NCBI RefSeq assembly: GCF_910592395.1
Contig: NC_088313.1
Location: 5,334,501 to 5,398,500 of the forward strand
Source of the DNA: Lineus longissimus
Taxonomy: Eukaryota; Nemertea; Pilidiophora; Heteronemertea; Lineidae
Direction of reading: 5' to 3'
Length of the DNA: 64,000 nucleotides
A model generated the notes under the pieces. That model ran no database searches. It was not told where the DNA came from and worked only from the letters and a program-made list of their open reading frames with translations. This document shows positions 1-9,847 of the stretch, in pieces (the stretch's first letter is position 1; every line of letters begins with the position of its first letter). A program made the translations under genes and the position numbers.

Positions 1-379
1 CGACGGGCTTTAACCCGCGAATCACCTTTTTGACCGCAACGGTTAATTTGAGCCCCAAAACCACACAAGCAAGCCAATTTGACTGAAACTTAATCATTTT
101 CATCACTTTAAACACACCTTATTCTCAATATAAGAAGAAGTATATTTGAAATGGAAAATAACATTCAACTGGTATGGTGAGACCACCCATTCGTCTCAAA
201 CGGAACTATAACCGCGAGCTGATTGGTTAAATACAGGTGCGGGACCTACAGGCCGGCCCCCTGGCTGCCATTTCCATTTCGCAAAATTCGATGGCCACCA
301 CATAAGGTAGCCTACATTTTCATTTTAACAATCGTACAAGGGAAGAAGAAACAAAATGATTGGGACATGAAGAGAAAAA

Positions 380-497
380 GTCTACAACACGCGGTATTCC
401 GAGGCGGTCACCCATCCACGTACTAACCACGCTCGACGTTGCTTGGCTTCGGTGATCGGACGAGAACCGGTGTTTTCAACGTGATATGGTCGTAGAC
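380..497 (-). rRNA. 5S ribosomal RNA, unit U1 (reference description)
   Basis: 5S rRNA is the small RNA of the large ribosomal subunit, made by RNA polymerase III from a type 1 internal promoter (TFIIIA/TFIIIC). The 118-nt gene starts GTCTACGACC and ends GTTGTAGAC, so its first and last nine bases form a complete terminal helix (one G-T pair). Box A is at about gene nt 50-64 (AGCCAAGCAACG...), and the box C region around nt 80-97 reads GGATGGGTGACC. A T5 run at 375-379 directly follows the 3' end as terminator, and TTATAA lies at 524-529 (-27 to -32). Relative to the vertebrate 5S sequence I remember, nt 68/107 change from C-G to G-C and nt 79/97 from U-G to G-C; both changes keep pairing. 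The spacer upstream of this gene contains a MITE and G20. Confidence 0.98.
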
Positions 498-898
498 ATT
501 AGAGGCGGCGATGCGTAGGTTACTTATAATATCACTGCGCCTACTATAATGCGTCATATTTTGTGGTCAGAGGCATTATGTATGCCTACGTCACAGCTTC
601 GTCGCATTACAGATGTGGTTGGGGCGCCCATTACACGACGGAGTCTACGCGTAGACATACAGTTCACGCAGGCTCGCACTGAAACAGAAATGGACGCACA
701 TTCAAGAACTGCACGCAGACCAACATCGGAAGAAGAGAGTGCCGACTGGACATCAAAGACGCCAACGGTTGGCAAGGTGTCTCATCACTAGGAACGCAGC
801 GTGACGTCACGAGCTCTGACGTCACGAGCAGACTACTCCGAGGCTCCCTGACGTCATGAGAGACGCCAGCGCCATCTCCCGAATCAGGACTGACGTCT

Positions 899-917
899 AT
901 AGGGCCGTTTAGACGAC
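899..917 (+). repeat. Left terminal inverted repeat of the MITE
   Basis: Nineteen bases exactly complementary to 1082-1100. The TAGGG start resembles ends of several cut-and-paste transposon families but does not decide between them. Confidence 0.9.
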
Positions 918-1081
918 AGGCGAAAAGACCGCATTCGGATCGAATCTGGATGAATCCGGATTAAAACCACCCAAGGCGATGGTACCTTTTTAGTCCGGAT
1001 GCAACCACATTGATCCGGATCTTTTTGCGTTTACACGACGAAAAATTAATCCGGATTCGGGACGCATCCGGATTTTTTCGC

Positions 1082-1100
1082 GTCGTCTAAACGGCCCTAT
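1082..1100 (-). repeat. Right terminal inverted repeat of the MITE
   Basis: Exact inverse partner of 899-917. The array resumes at TAGCAGC from 1101. Confidence 0.9.
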
Positions 1101-1444
1101 TAGCAGCAACTTCCACGCCGGTCTGAACTCAAAAAGCGTCCTAGTATAAACGCTTGGAAGCCAGTAGGCCTGCGCAGTGTTGGGCGGGGGGGGGGGGGGG
1201 GGGGGAGAGAGGGGAGGGATGATTTTCGACGGGCTTTAACCCGCGAATCACCTTTTTGACCGCAACGGTTAATTTGAGCCCCAAAACCACACAAGCAAGC
1301 CAATTTGACTGAAACTTAATCATTTTCATCACTTTAAACACACCTTATTCTCAATATAAGAAGAAGTATATTTGAAATGGAAAATAACATTCAACTGGTA
1401 TGGTGAGACCACCCATTCGTCTCAAACGGAACTATAACCGCGAG

Positions 1445-1459
1445 CTGATTGGTTAAATA
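1445..1459. promoter_or_regulatory. CCAAT-type (NF-Y-like) site beside AT box (U2 example)
   Basis: CTGATTGG matches the NF-Y consensus (CCAATCAG on the minus strand) and is directly followed by TTAAATA. It lies about 155 bp downstream of the 5S terminator. Function is unknown and the match could be chance. Confidence 0.25.
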
Positions 1460-1600
1460 CAGGTGCGGGACCTACAGGCCGGCCCCCTGGCTGCCATTTC
1501 CATTTCGCAAAATTCGATGGCCACCACATAAGGTAGCCTACATTTTCATTTTAACAATCGTACAAGGGAAGAAGAAACAAAATGATTGGGACATGAAGAG

Positions 1601-1605
1601 AAAAA
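1601..1605 (-). terminator. Pol III T5 terminator of the 5S gene (U2 example)
   Basis: The minus strand reads TTTTT immediately after the last 5S base. The same run sits five bases before the plus-strand start of every 5S gene except U40 and U44. A run of four or more T on the non-template strand is the standard Pol III stop. Confidence 0.9.
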
Positions 1606-1723
1606 GTCTACAACACGCGGTATTCCGAGGCGGTCACCCATCCACGTACTAACCACGCTCGACGTTGCTTGGCTTCGGTGATCGGACGAGAACCGGTGTT
1701 TTCAACGTGATATGGTCGTAGAC
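1606..1723 (-). rRNA. 5S ribosomal RNA, unit U2
   Basis: Consensus copy. T5 terminator 1601-1605; TATA-like box 1750-1755; spacer G-tract G13. The spacer elements listed below are given at this unit's coordinates. Confidence 0.97.
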
Positions 1724-1749
1724 ATTAGAGGCGGCGATGCGTAGGTTAC

Positions 1750-1755
1750 TTATAA
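1750..1755 (-). promoter_or_regulatory. TATA-like box upstream of 5S (U2 example)
   Basis: TTATAA occupies -27 to -32 relative to the 5S 5' end. A TATA-like element near -30 assists transcription of several invertebrate and fungal 5S genes. It is conserved in every unit, including U39, where foreign sequence begins two bases beyond it. Confidence 0.65.
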
Positions 1756-2027
1756 TATCACTGCGCCTACTATAATGCGTCATATTTTGTGGTCAGAGGC
1801 ATTATGTATGCCTACGTCACAGCTTCGTCGCATTACAGATGTGGTTGGGGCGCCCATTACACGACGGAGTCTACGCGTAGACATACAGTTCACGCAGGCT
1901 CGCACTGAAACAGAAACGGACGCACATTCAAGAACTGCACGCAGACCAACATCGGAAGAAGAGAGTGCCGACTGGACATCAAAGACGCCAACGGTTGGCA
2001 AGGTGTCTCATCACTAGGAACGCAGCG

Positions 2028-2124
2028 TGACGTCACGAGCTCTGACGTCACGAGCAGACTACTCCGAGGCTCCCTGACGTCATGAGAGACGCCAGCGCCA
2101 TCTCCCGAATCAGGACTGACGTCA
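2028..2124. promoter_or_regulatory. Cluster of four CRE/ATF palindromes (U2 example)
   Basis: The perfect octamer TGACGTCA, the consensus cAMP-response/ATF-CREB site, occurs at 2028-2035, 2043-2050, 2075-2082 and 2117-2124. Related sites (TACGTCAC near 1813, TGCGTCAT near 1776) lie between the cluster and the 5S gene. The cluster is 305-402 bp upstream of the 5S start and 46 bp left of a plus-strand TATAAA, so it could serve either direction. Exceptions: U1 (fourth site ends T because of the MITE), U21 (fourth site deleted), U30 (first site TGACGTAA). Upstream CRE/ATF sites are known for other Pol III genes such as human 7SL. Confidence 0.6.
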
Positions 2125-2169
2125 CTAGCAGCAACTTCCACGCCGGTCTGAACTCAAAAAGCGTCCTAG

Positions 2170-2175
2170 TATAAA
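2170..2175 (+). promoter_or_regulatory. Plus-strand TATAAA downstream of the CRE cluster (U2 example)
   Basis: TATAAA lies 46 bp to the right of the last CRE, an arrangement typical of a CRE-driven core promoter pointing away from the 5S gene. A start about 30 bp further would fall at roughly 2195-2205, just before the G-tract. No product is recognised downstream. T4 and T5 runs (near 2241 and at 2271-2275) would end a Pol III transcript after about 40-75 nt. Confidence 0.35.
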
Positions 2176-2210
2176 CGCTTGGAAGCCAGTAGGCCTGCGC
2201 AGTGTTGGGC

Positions 2211-2237
2211 GGGGGGGGGGGGGAGAGAGGGGAGGGA
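2211..2237 (+). repeat. Compound poly-G/GA tract (U2 example)
   Basis: Each spacer has G(n) followed by GAGAGAGGGGAGGG-type sequence. In U2 n is 13; across the window n ranges from 7 (U28) to 20 (U1). The tract accounts for nearly all unit-length variation. It contains enough G-runs for a G-quadruplex on the plus strand. In U14, U57 and U59 A interruptions of the tail have become G. Confidence 0.9.
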
Positions 2238-2623
2238 TGATTTTCGACGGGCTTTAACCCGCGAATCACCTTTTTGACCGCAACGGTTAATTTGAGCCCC
2301 AAAACCACACAAGCAAGCCAATTTGACTGAAACTTAATCATTTTCATCACTTTAAACACACCTTATTCTCAATATAAGAAGAAGTATATTTGAAATGGAA
2401 AATAACATTCAACTGGTATGGTGAGACCACCCATTCGTCTCAAACGGAACTATAACCGCGAGCTGATTGGTTAAATACAGGTGCGGGACCTACAGGCCGG
2501 CCCCCTGGCTGCCATTTCCATTTCGCAAAATTCGATGGCCACCACATAAGGTAGCCTACATTTTCATTTTAACAATCGTACAAGGGAAGAAGAAACAAAA
2601 TGATTGGGACATGAAGAGAAAAA

Positions 2624-2741
2624 GTCTACAACACGCGGTATTCCGAGGCGGTCACCCATCCACGTACTAACCACGCTCGACGTTGCTTGGCTTCGGTGAT
2701 CGGACGAGAACCGGTGTTTTCAACGTGATATGGTCGTAGAC
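2624..2741 (-). rRNA. 5S ribosomal RNA, unit U3
   Basis: Consensus copy; upstream spacer carries G8 and a C-to-G change at 3088 between the second and third CRE. Confidence 0.97.
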
Positions 2742-3636
2742 ATTAGAGGCGGCGATGCGTAGGTTACTTATAATATCACTGCGCCTACTATAATGCGTCA
2801 TATTTTGTGGTCAGAGGCATTATGTATGCCTACGTCACAGCTTCGTCGCATTACAGATGTGGTTGGGGCGCCCATTACACGACGGAGTCTACGCGTAGAC
2901 ATACAGTTCACGCAGGCTCGCACTGAAACAGAAACGGACGCACATTCAAGAACTGCACGCAGACCAACATCGGAAGAAGAGAGTGCCGACTGGACATCAA
3001 AGACGCCAACGGTTGGCAAGGTGTCTCATCACTAGGAACGCAGCGTGACGTCACGAGCTCTGACGTCACGAGCAGACTACTCCGAGGGTCCCTGACGTCA
3101 TGAGAGACGCCAGCGCCATCTCCCGAATCAGGACTGACGTCACTAGCAGCAACTTCCACGCCGGTCTGAACTCAAAAAGCGTCCTAGTATAAACGCTTGG
3201 AAGCCAGTAGGCCTGCGCAGTGTTGGGCGGGGGGGGAGAGAGGGGAGGGATGATTTTCGACGGGCTTTAACCCGCGAATCACCTTTTTGACCGCAACGGT
3301 TAATTTGAGCCCCAAAACCACACAAGCAAGCCAATTTGACTGAAACTTAATCATTTTCATCACTTTAAACACACCTTATTCTCAATATAAGAAGAAGTAT
3401 ATTTGAAATGGAAAATAACATTCAACTGGTATGGTGAGACCACCCATTCGTCTCAAACGGAACTATAACCGCGAGCTGATTGGTTAAATACAGGTGCGGG
3501 ACCTACAGGCCGGCCCCCTGGCTGCCATTTCCATTTCGCAAAATTCGATGGCCACCACATAAGGTAGCCTACATTTTCATTTTAACAATCGTACAAGGGA
3601 AGAAGAAACAAAATGATTGGGACATGAAGAGAAAAA

Positions 3637-3754
3637 GTCTACAACACGCTGTATTCCGAGGCGGTCACCCATCCACGTACTAACCACGCTCGACGTTGCT
3701 TGGCTTCGGTGATCGGACGAGAACCGGTGTTTTCAACGTGATATGGTCGTAGAC
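3637..3754 (-). rRNA. 5S ribosomal RNA variant, unit U4
   Basis: Full-length but with one change, plus-strand G to T at 3650, which is C105A in the RNA. Nt 105 should pair with G70 in helix V, so the helix is weakened. Spacer G8. Confidence 0.95.
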
Positions 3755-4649
3755 ATTAGAGGCGGCGATGCGTAGGTTACTTATAATATCACTGCGCCTA
3801 CTATAATGCGTCATATTTTGTGGTCAGAGGCATTATGTATGCCTACGTCACAGCTTCGTCGCATTACAGATGTGGTTGGGGCGCCCATTACACGACGGAG
3901 TCTACGCGTAGACATACAGTTCACGCAGGCTCGCACTGAAACAGAAACGGACGCACATTCAAGAACTGCACGCAGACCAACATCGGAAGAAGAGAGTGCC
4001 GACTGGACATCAAAGACGCCAACGGTTGGCAAGGTGTCTCATCACTAGGAACGCAGCGTGACGTCACGAGCTCTGACGTCACGAGCAGACTACTCCGAGG
4101 CTCCCTGACGTCATGAGAGACGCCAGCGCCATCTCCCGAATCAGGACTGACGTCACTAGCAGCAACTTCCACGCCGGTCTGAACTCAAAAAGCGTCCTAG
4201 TATAAACGCTTGGAAGCCAGTAGGCCTGCGCAGTGTTGGGCGGGGGGGGAGAGAGGGGAGGGATGATTTTCGACGGGCTTTAACCCGCGAATCACCTTTT
4301 TGACCGCAACGGTTAATTTGAGCCCCAAAACCACACAAGCAAGCCAATTTGACTGAAACTTAATCATTTTCATCACTTTAAACACACCTTATTCTCAATA
4401 TAAGAAGAAGTATATTTGAAATGGAAAATAACATTCAACTGGTATGGTGAGACCACCCATTCGTCTCAAACGGAACTATAACCGCGAGCTGATTGGTTAA
4501 ATACAGGTGCGGGACCTACAGGCCGGCCCCCTGGCTGCCATTTCCATTTCGCAAAATTCGATGGCCACCACATAAGGTAGCCTACATTTTCATTTTAACA
4601 ATCGTACAAGGGAAGAAGAAACAAAATGATTGGGACATGAAGAGAAAAA

Positions 4650-4767
4650 GTCTACAACACGCGGTATTCCGAGGCGGTCACCCATCCACGTACTAACCAC
4701 GCTCGACGTTGCTTGGCTTCGGTGATCGGACGAGAACCGGTGTTTTCAACGTGATATGGTCGTAGAC
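4650..4767 (-). rRNA. 5S ribosomal RNA, unit U5
   Basis: Consensus copy; spacer G8. Confidence 0.97.
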
Positions 4768-5662
4768 ATTAGAGGCGGCGATGCGTAGGTTACTTATAAT
4801 ATCACTGCGCCTACTATAATGCGTCATATTTTGTGGTCAGAGGCATTATGTATGCCTACGTCACAGCTTCGTCGCATTACAGATGTGGTTGGGGCGCCCA
4901 TTACACGACGGAGTCTACGCGTAGACATACAGTTCACGCAGGCTCGCACTGAAACAGAAACGGACGCACATTCAAGAACTGCACGCAGACCAACATCGGA
5001 AGAAGAGAGTGCCGACTGGACATCAAAGACGCCAACGGTTGGCAAGGTGTCTCATCACTAGGAACGCAGCGTGACGTCACGAGCTCTGACGTCACGAGCA
5101 GACTACTCCGAGGCTCCCTGACGTCATGAGAGACGCCAGCGCCATCTCCCGAATCAGGACTGACGTCACTAGCAGCAACTTCCACGCCGGTCTGAACTCA
5201 AAAAGCGTCCTAGTATAAACGCTTGGAAGCCAGTAGGCCTGCGCAGTGTTGGGCGGGGGGGGAGAGAGGGGAGGGATGATTTTCGACGGGCTTTAACCCG
5301 CGAATCACCTTTTTGACCGCAACGGTTAATTTGAGCCCCAAAACCACACAAGCAAGCCAATTTGACTGAAACTTAATCATTTTCATCACTTTAAACACAC
5401 CTTATTCTCAATATAAGAAGAAGTATATTTGAAATGGAAAATAACATTCAACTGGTATGGTGAGACCACCCATTCGTCTCAAACGGAACTATAACCGCGA
5501 GCTGATTGGTTAAATACAGGTGCGGGACCTACAGGCCGGCCCCCTGGCTGCCATTTCCATTTCGCAAAATTCGATGGCCACCACATAAGGTAGCCTACAT
5601 TTTCATTTTAACAATCGTACAAGGGAAGAAGAAACAAAATGATTGGGACATGAAGAGAAAAA

Positions 5663-5780
5663 GTCTACAACACGCGGTATTCCGAGGCGGTCACCCATCC
5701 ACGTACTAACCACGCTCGACGTTGCTTGGCTTCGGTGATCGGACGAGAACCGGTGTTTTCAACGTGATATGGTCGTAGAC
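5663..5780 (-). rRNA. 5S ribosomal RNA, unit U6
   Basis: Consensus copy; spacer G9. Confidence 0.97.
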
Positions 5781-6676
5781 ATTAGAGGCGGCGATGCGTA
5801 GGTTACTTATAATATCACTGCGCCTACTATAATGCGTCATATTTTGTGGTCAGAGGCATTATGTATGCCTACGTCACAGCTTCGTCGCATTACAGATGTG
5901 GTTGGGGCGCCCATTACACGACGGAGTCTACGCGTAGACATACAGTTCACGCAGGCTCGCACTGAAACAGAAACGGACGCACATTCAAGAACTGCACGCA
6001 GACCAACATCGGAAGAAGAGAGTGCCGACTGGACATCAAAGACGCCAACGGTTGGCAAGGTGTCTCATCACTAGGAACGCAGCGTGACGTCACGAGCTCT
6101 GACGTCACGAGCAGACTACTCCGAGGCTCCCTGACGTCATGAGAGACGCCAGCGCCATCTCCCGAATCAGGACTGACGTCACTAGCAGCAACTTCCACGC
6201 CGGTCTGAACTCAAAAAGCGTCCTAGTATAAACGCTTGGAAGCCAGTAGGCCTGCGCAGTGTTGGGCGGGGGGGGGAGAGAGGGGAGGGATGATTTTCGA
6301 CGGGCTTTAACCCGCGAATCACCTTTTTGACCGCAACGGTTAATTTGAGCCCCAAAACCACACAAGCAAGCCAATTTGACTGAAACTTAATCATTTTCAT
6401 CACTTTAAACACACCTTATTCTCAATATAAGAAGAAGTATATTTGAAATGGAAAATAACATTCAACTGGTATGGTGAGACCACCCATTCGTCTCAAACGG
6501 AACTATAACCGCGAGCTGATTGGTTAAATACAGGTGCGGGACCTACAGGCCGGCCCCCTGGCTGCCATTTCCATTTCGCAAAATTCGATGGCCACCACAT
6601 AAGGTAGCCTACATTTTCATTTTAACAATCGTACAAGGGAAGAAGAAACAAAATGATTGGGACATGAAGAGAAAAA

Positions 6677-6794
6677 GTCTACAACACGCGGTATTCCGAG
6701 GCGGTCACCCATCCACGTACTAACCACGCTCGACGTTGCTTGGCTTCGGTGATCGGACGAGAACCGGTGTTTTCAACGTGATATGGTCGTAGAC
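6677..6794 (-). rRNA. 5S ribosomal RNA, unit U7
   Basis: Consensus copy; spacer G16 with an altered GA tail, and a CpG transition at 7024. Confidence 0.97.
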
Positions 6795-7696
6795 ATTAGA
6801 GGCGGCGATGCGTAGGTTACTTATAATATCACTGCGCCTACTATAATGCGTCATATTTTGTGGTCAGAGGCATTATGTATGCCTACGTCACAGCTTCGTC
6901 GCATTACAGATGTGGTTGGGGCGCCCATTACACGACGGAGTCTACGCGTAGACATACAGTTCACGCAGGCTCGCACTGAAACAGAAACGGACGCACATTC
7001 AAGAACTGCACGCAGACCAACATTGGAAGAAGAGAGTGCCGACTGGACATCAAAGACGCCAACGGTTGGCAAGGTGTCTCATCACTAGGAACGCAGCGTG
7101 ACGTCACGAGCTCTGACGTCACGAGCAGACTACTCCGAGGCTCCCTGACGTCATGAGAGACGCCAGCGCCATCTCCCGAATCAGGACTGACGTCACTAGC
7201 AGCAACTTCCACGCCGGTCTGAACTCAAAAAGCGTCCTAGTATAAACGCTTGGAAGCCAGTAGGCCTGCGCAGTGTTGGGCGGGGGGGGGGGGGGGGAAG
7301 AGGGGAGGGATGATTTTCGACGGGCTTTAACCCGCGAATCACCTTTTTGACCGCAACGGTTAATTTGAGCCCCAAAACCACACAAGCAAGCCAATTTGAC
7401 TGAAACTTAATCATTTTCATCACTTTAAACACACCTTATTCTCAATATAAGAAGAAGTATATTTGAAATGGAAAATAACATTCAACTGGTATGGTGAGAC
7501 CACCCATTCGTCTCAAACGGAACTATAACCGCGAGCTGATTGGTTAAATACAGGTGCGGGACCTACAGGCCGGCCCCCTGGCTGCCATTTCCATTTCGCA
7601 AAATTCGATGGCCACCACATAAGGTAGCCTACATTTTCATTTTAACAATCGTACAAGGGAAGAAGAAACAAAATGATTGGGACATGAAGAGAAAAA

Positions 7697-7814
7697 GTCT
7701 ACAACACGCGGTATTCCGAGGCGGTCACCCATCCACGTACTAACCACGCTCGACGTTGCTTGGCTTCGGTGATCGGACGAGAACCGGTGTTTTCAACGTG
7801 ATATGGTCGTAGAC
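7697..7814 (-). rRNA. 5S ribosomal RNA, unit U8
   Basis: Consensus copy; spacer G14. Confidence 0.97.
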
Positions 7815-8715
7815 ATTAGAGGCGGCGATGCGTAGGTTACTTATAATATCACTGCGCCTACTATAATGCGTCATATTTTGTGGTCAGAGGCATTATGTAT
7901 GCCTACGTCACAGCTTCGTCGCATTACAGATGTGGTTGGGGCGCCCATTACACGACGGAGTCTACGCGTAGACATACAGTTCACGCAGGCTCGCACTGAA
8001 ACAGAAACGGACGCACATTCAAGAACTGCACGCAGACCAACATCGGAAGAAGAGAGTGCCGACTGGACATCAAAGACGCCAACGGTTGGCAAGGTGTCTC
8101 ATCACTAGGAACGCAGCGTGACGTCACGAGCTCTGACGTCACGAGCAGACTACTCCGAGGCTCCCTGACGTCATGAGAGACGCCAGCGCCATCTCCCGAA
8201 TCAGGACTGACGTCACTAGCAGCAACTTCCACGCCGGTCTGAACTCAAAAAGCGTCCTAGTATAAACGCTTGGAAGCCAGTAGGCCTGCGCAGTGTTGGG
8301 CGGGGGGGGGGGGGGAGAGAGGGGAGGGATGATTTTCGACGGGCTTTAACCCGCGAATCACCTTTTTGACCGCAACGGTTAATTTGAGCCCCAAAACCAC
8401 ACAAGCAAGCCAATTTGACTGAAACTTAATCATTTTCATCACTTTAAACACACCTTATTCTCAATATAAGAAGAAGTATATTTGAAATGGAAAATAACAT
8501 TCAACTGGTATGGTGAGACCACCCATTCGTCTCAAACGGAACTATAACCGCGAGCTGATTGGTTAAATACAGGTGCGGGACCTACAGGCCGGCCCCCTGG
8601 CTGCCATTTCCATTTCGCAAAATTCGATGGCCACCACATAAGGTAGCCTACATTTTCATTTTAACAATCGTACAAGGGAAGAAGAAACAAAATGATTGGG
8701 ACATGAAGAGAAAAA

Positions 8716-8833
8716 GTCTACAACACGCGGTATTCCGAGGCGGTCACCCATCCACGTACTAACCACGCTCGACGTTGCTTGGCTTCGGTGATCGGACGAG
8801 AACCGGTGTTTTCAACGTGATATGGTCGTAGAC
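8716..8833 (-). rRNA. 5S ribosomal RNA, unit U9
   Basis: Consensus copy; spacer G10, one A lost from the A5 run before the plus-strand TATAAA, and one substitution just before the first CRE. Confidence 0.97.
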
Positions 8834-9729
8834 ATTAGAGGCGGCGATGCGTAGGTTACTTATAATATCACTGCGCCTACTATAATGCGTCATATTTTGT
8901 GGTCAGAGGCATTATGTATGCCTACGTCACAGCTTCGTCGCATTACAGATGTGGTTGGGGCGCCCATTACACGACGGAGTCTACGCGTAGACATACAGTT
9001 CACGCAGGCTCGCACTGAAACAGAAACGGACGCACATTCAAGAACTGCACGCAGACCAACATCGGAAGAAGAGAGTGCCGACTGGACATCAAAGACGCCA
9101 ACGGTTGGCAAGGTGTCTCATCACTAGGAAAGCAGCGTGACGTCACGAGCTCTGACGTCACGAGCAGACTACTCCGAGGCTCCCTGACGTCATGAGAGAC
9201 GCCAGCGCCATCTCCCGAATCAGGACTGACGTCACTAGCAGCAACTTCCACGCCGGTCTGAACTCAAAAGCGTCCTAGTATAAACGCTTGGAAGCCAGTA
9301 GGCCTGCGCAGTGTTGGGCGGGGGGGGGGAGAGAGGGGAGGGATGATTTTCGACGGGCTTTAACCCGCGAATCACCTTTTTGACCGCAACGGTTAATTTG
9401 AGCCCCAAAACCACACAAGCAAGCCAATTTGACTGAAACTTAATCATTTTCATCACTTTAAACACACCTTATTCTCAATATAAGAAGAAGTATATTTGAA
9501 ATGGAAAATAACATTCAACTGGTATGGTGAGACCACCCATTCGTCTCAAACGGAACTATAACCGCGAGCTGATTGGTTAAATACAGGTGCGGGACCTACA
9601 GGCCGGCCCCCTGGCTGCCATTTCCATTTCGCAAAATTCGATGGCCACCACATAAGGTAGCCTACATTTTCATTTTAACAATCGTACAAGGGAAGAAGAA
9701 ACAAAATGATTGGGACATGAAGAGAAAAA

Positions 9730-9847
9730 GTCTACAACACGCGGTATTCCGAGGCGGTCACCCATCCACGTACTAACCACGCTCGACGTTGCTTGGCTTC
9801 GGTGATCGGACGAGAACCGGTGTTTTCAACGTGATATGGTCGTAGAC
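9730..9847 (-). rRNA. 5S ribosomal RNA, unit U10
   Basis: Consensus copy; spacer G12. Confidence 0.97.

Larger units (their letters stand above)
899..1100. mobile_element. MITE-like element with 19-bp perfect terminal inverted repeats
   Basis: Present only in U1. The left end (899-917, ATAGGGCCGTTTAGACGAC) is the exact reverse complement of the right end (1082-1100); beyond it similarity continues as GCGAAAA. The 202-bp element has no coding capacity. It holds four exact copies of the palindrome ATCCGGAT (954-961, 1013-1020, 1049-1056, 1066-1073), three near copies (933-940, 944-951, 993-1000), and an internal copy of the TIR core GTTTACACGAC at 1029-1039. Compared with other units, the two bases AC between GACGTC and TAGC are replaced by T plus the element. 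The target duplication is therefore not clean; an imperfect CTA/TTA pair (counting TAGGG as the end) is possible. Non-autonomous DNA transposon, superfamily unresolved. Confidence 0.85.

Noticed and set aside
1220-1300. tRNA or other box A/box B gene in the spacer
   Set aside because: No GGTTCGANTCC-like B box or cloverleaf could be found on either strand; the small hairpins (CGGG...CCCG and ACCG...CGGT) are too short to support an RNA gene by themselves.
1340-1360. Possible spliced-leader RNA donor (minus strand AATAAG followed by GT)
   Set aside because: The leader ends of Hydra and Ciona, as remembered, also end AATAAG, and 5S-SL linkage is common. But the nearby PSE/TATA-like elements would start transcription at or after the donor, leaving no exon, and no good Sm site with flanking stems follows.
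1378-1430. Short matches to U12 snRNA (GGAAAATAAC; TGAGACGAAT)
   Set aside because: The two 10-mers are on opposite strands and the rest of U12 is absent, so they are coincidental.
1449-1652. 67-codon plus-strand ORF in every unit
   Set aside because: It needs a non-ATG start and its last 16 codons run antisense through the 5S gene, so the frame reflects 5S conservation.
1775-2017. 80-codon plus-strand ORF present in every unit
   Set aside because: Openness across copies is explained by near-identity of the units. The changes I noticed between copies (in U1, U7, U10, U18, U23, U31, U34, U38 and the split unit) all alter an amino acid, with no sign of synonymous preference. No domain, no known family, and it overlaps an equally long minus-strand frame.
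2048-2359. Minus-strand ORFs of 62-104 codons over the G-tract
   Set aside because: They read through the variable poly-C (proline run), so frame and C-terminus change from unit to unit with tract length. Not compatible with a real protein.
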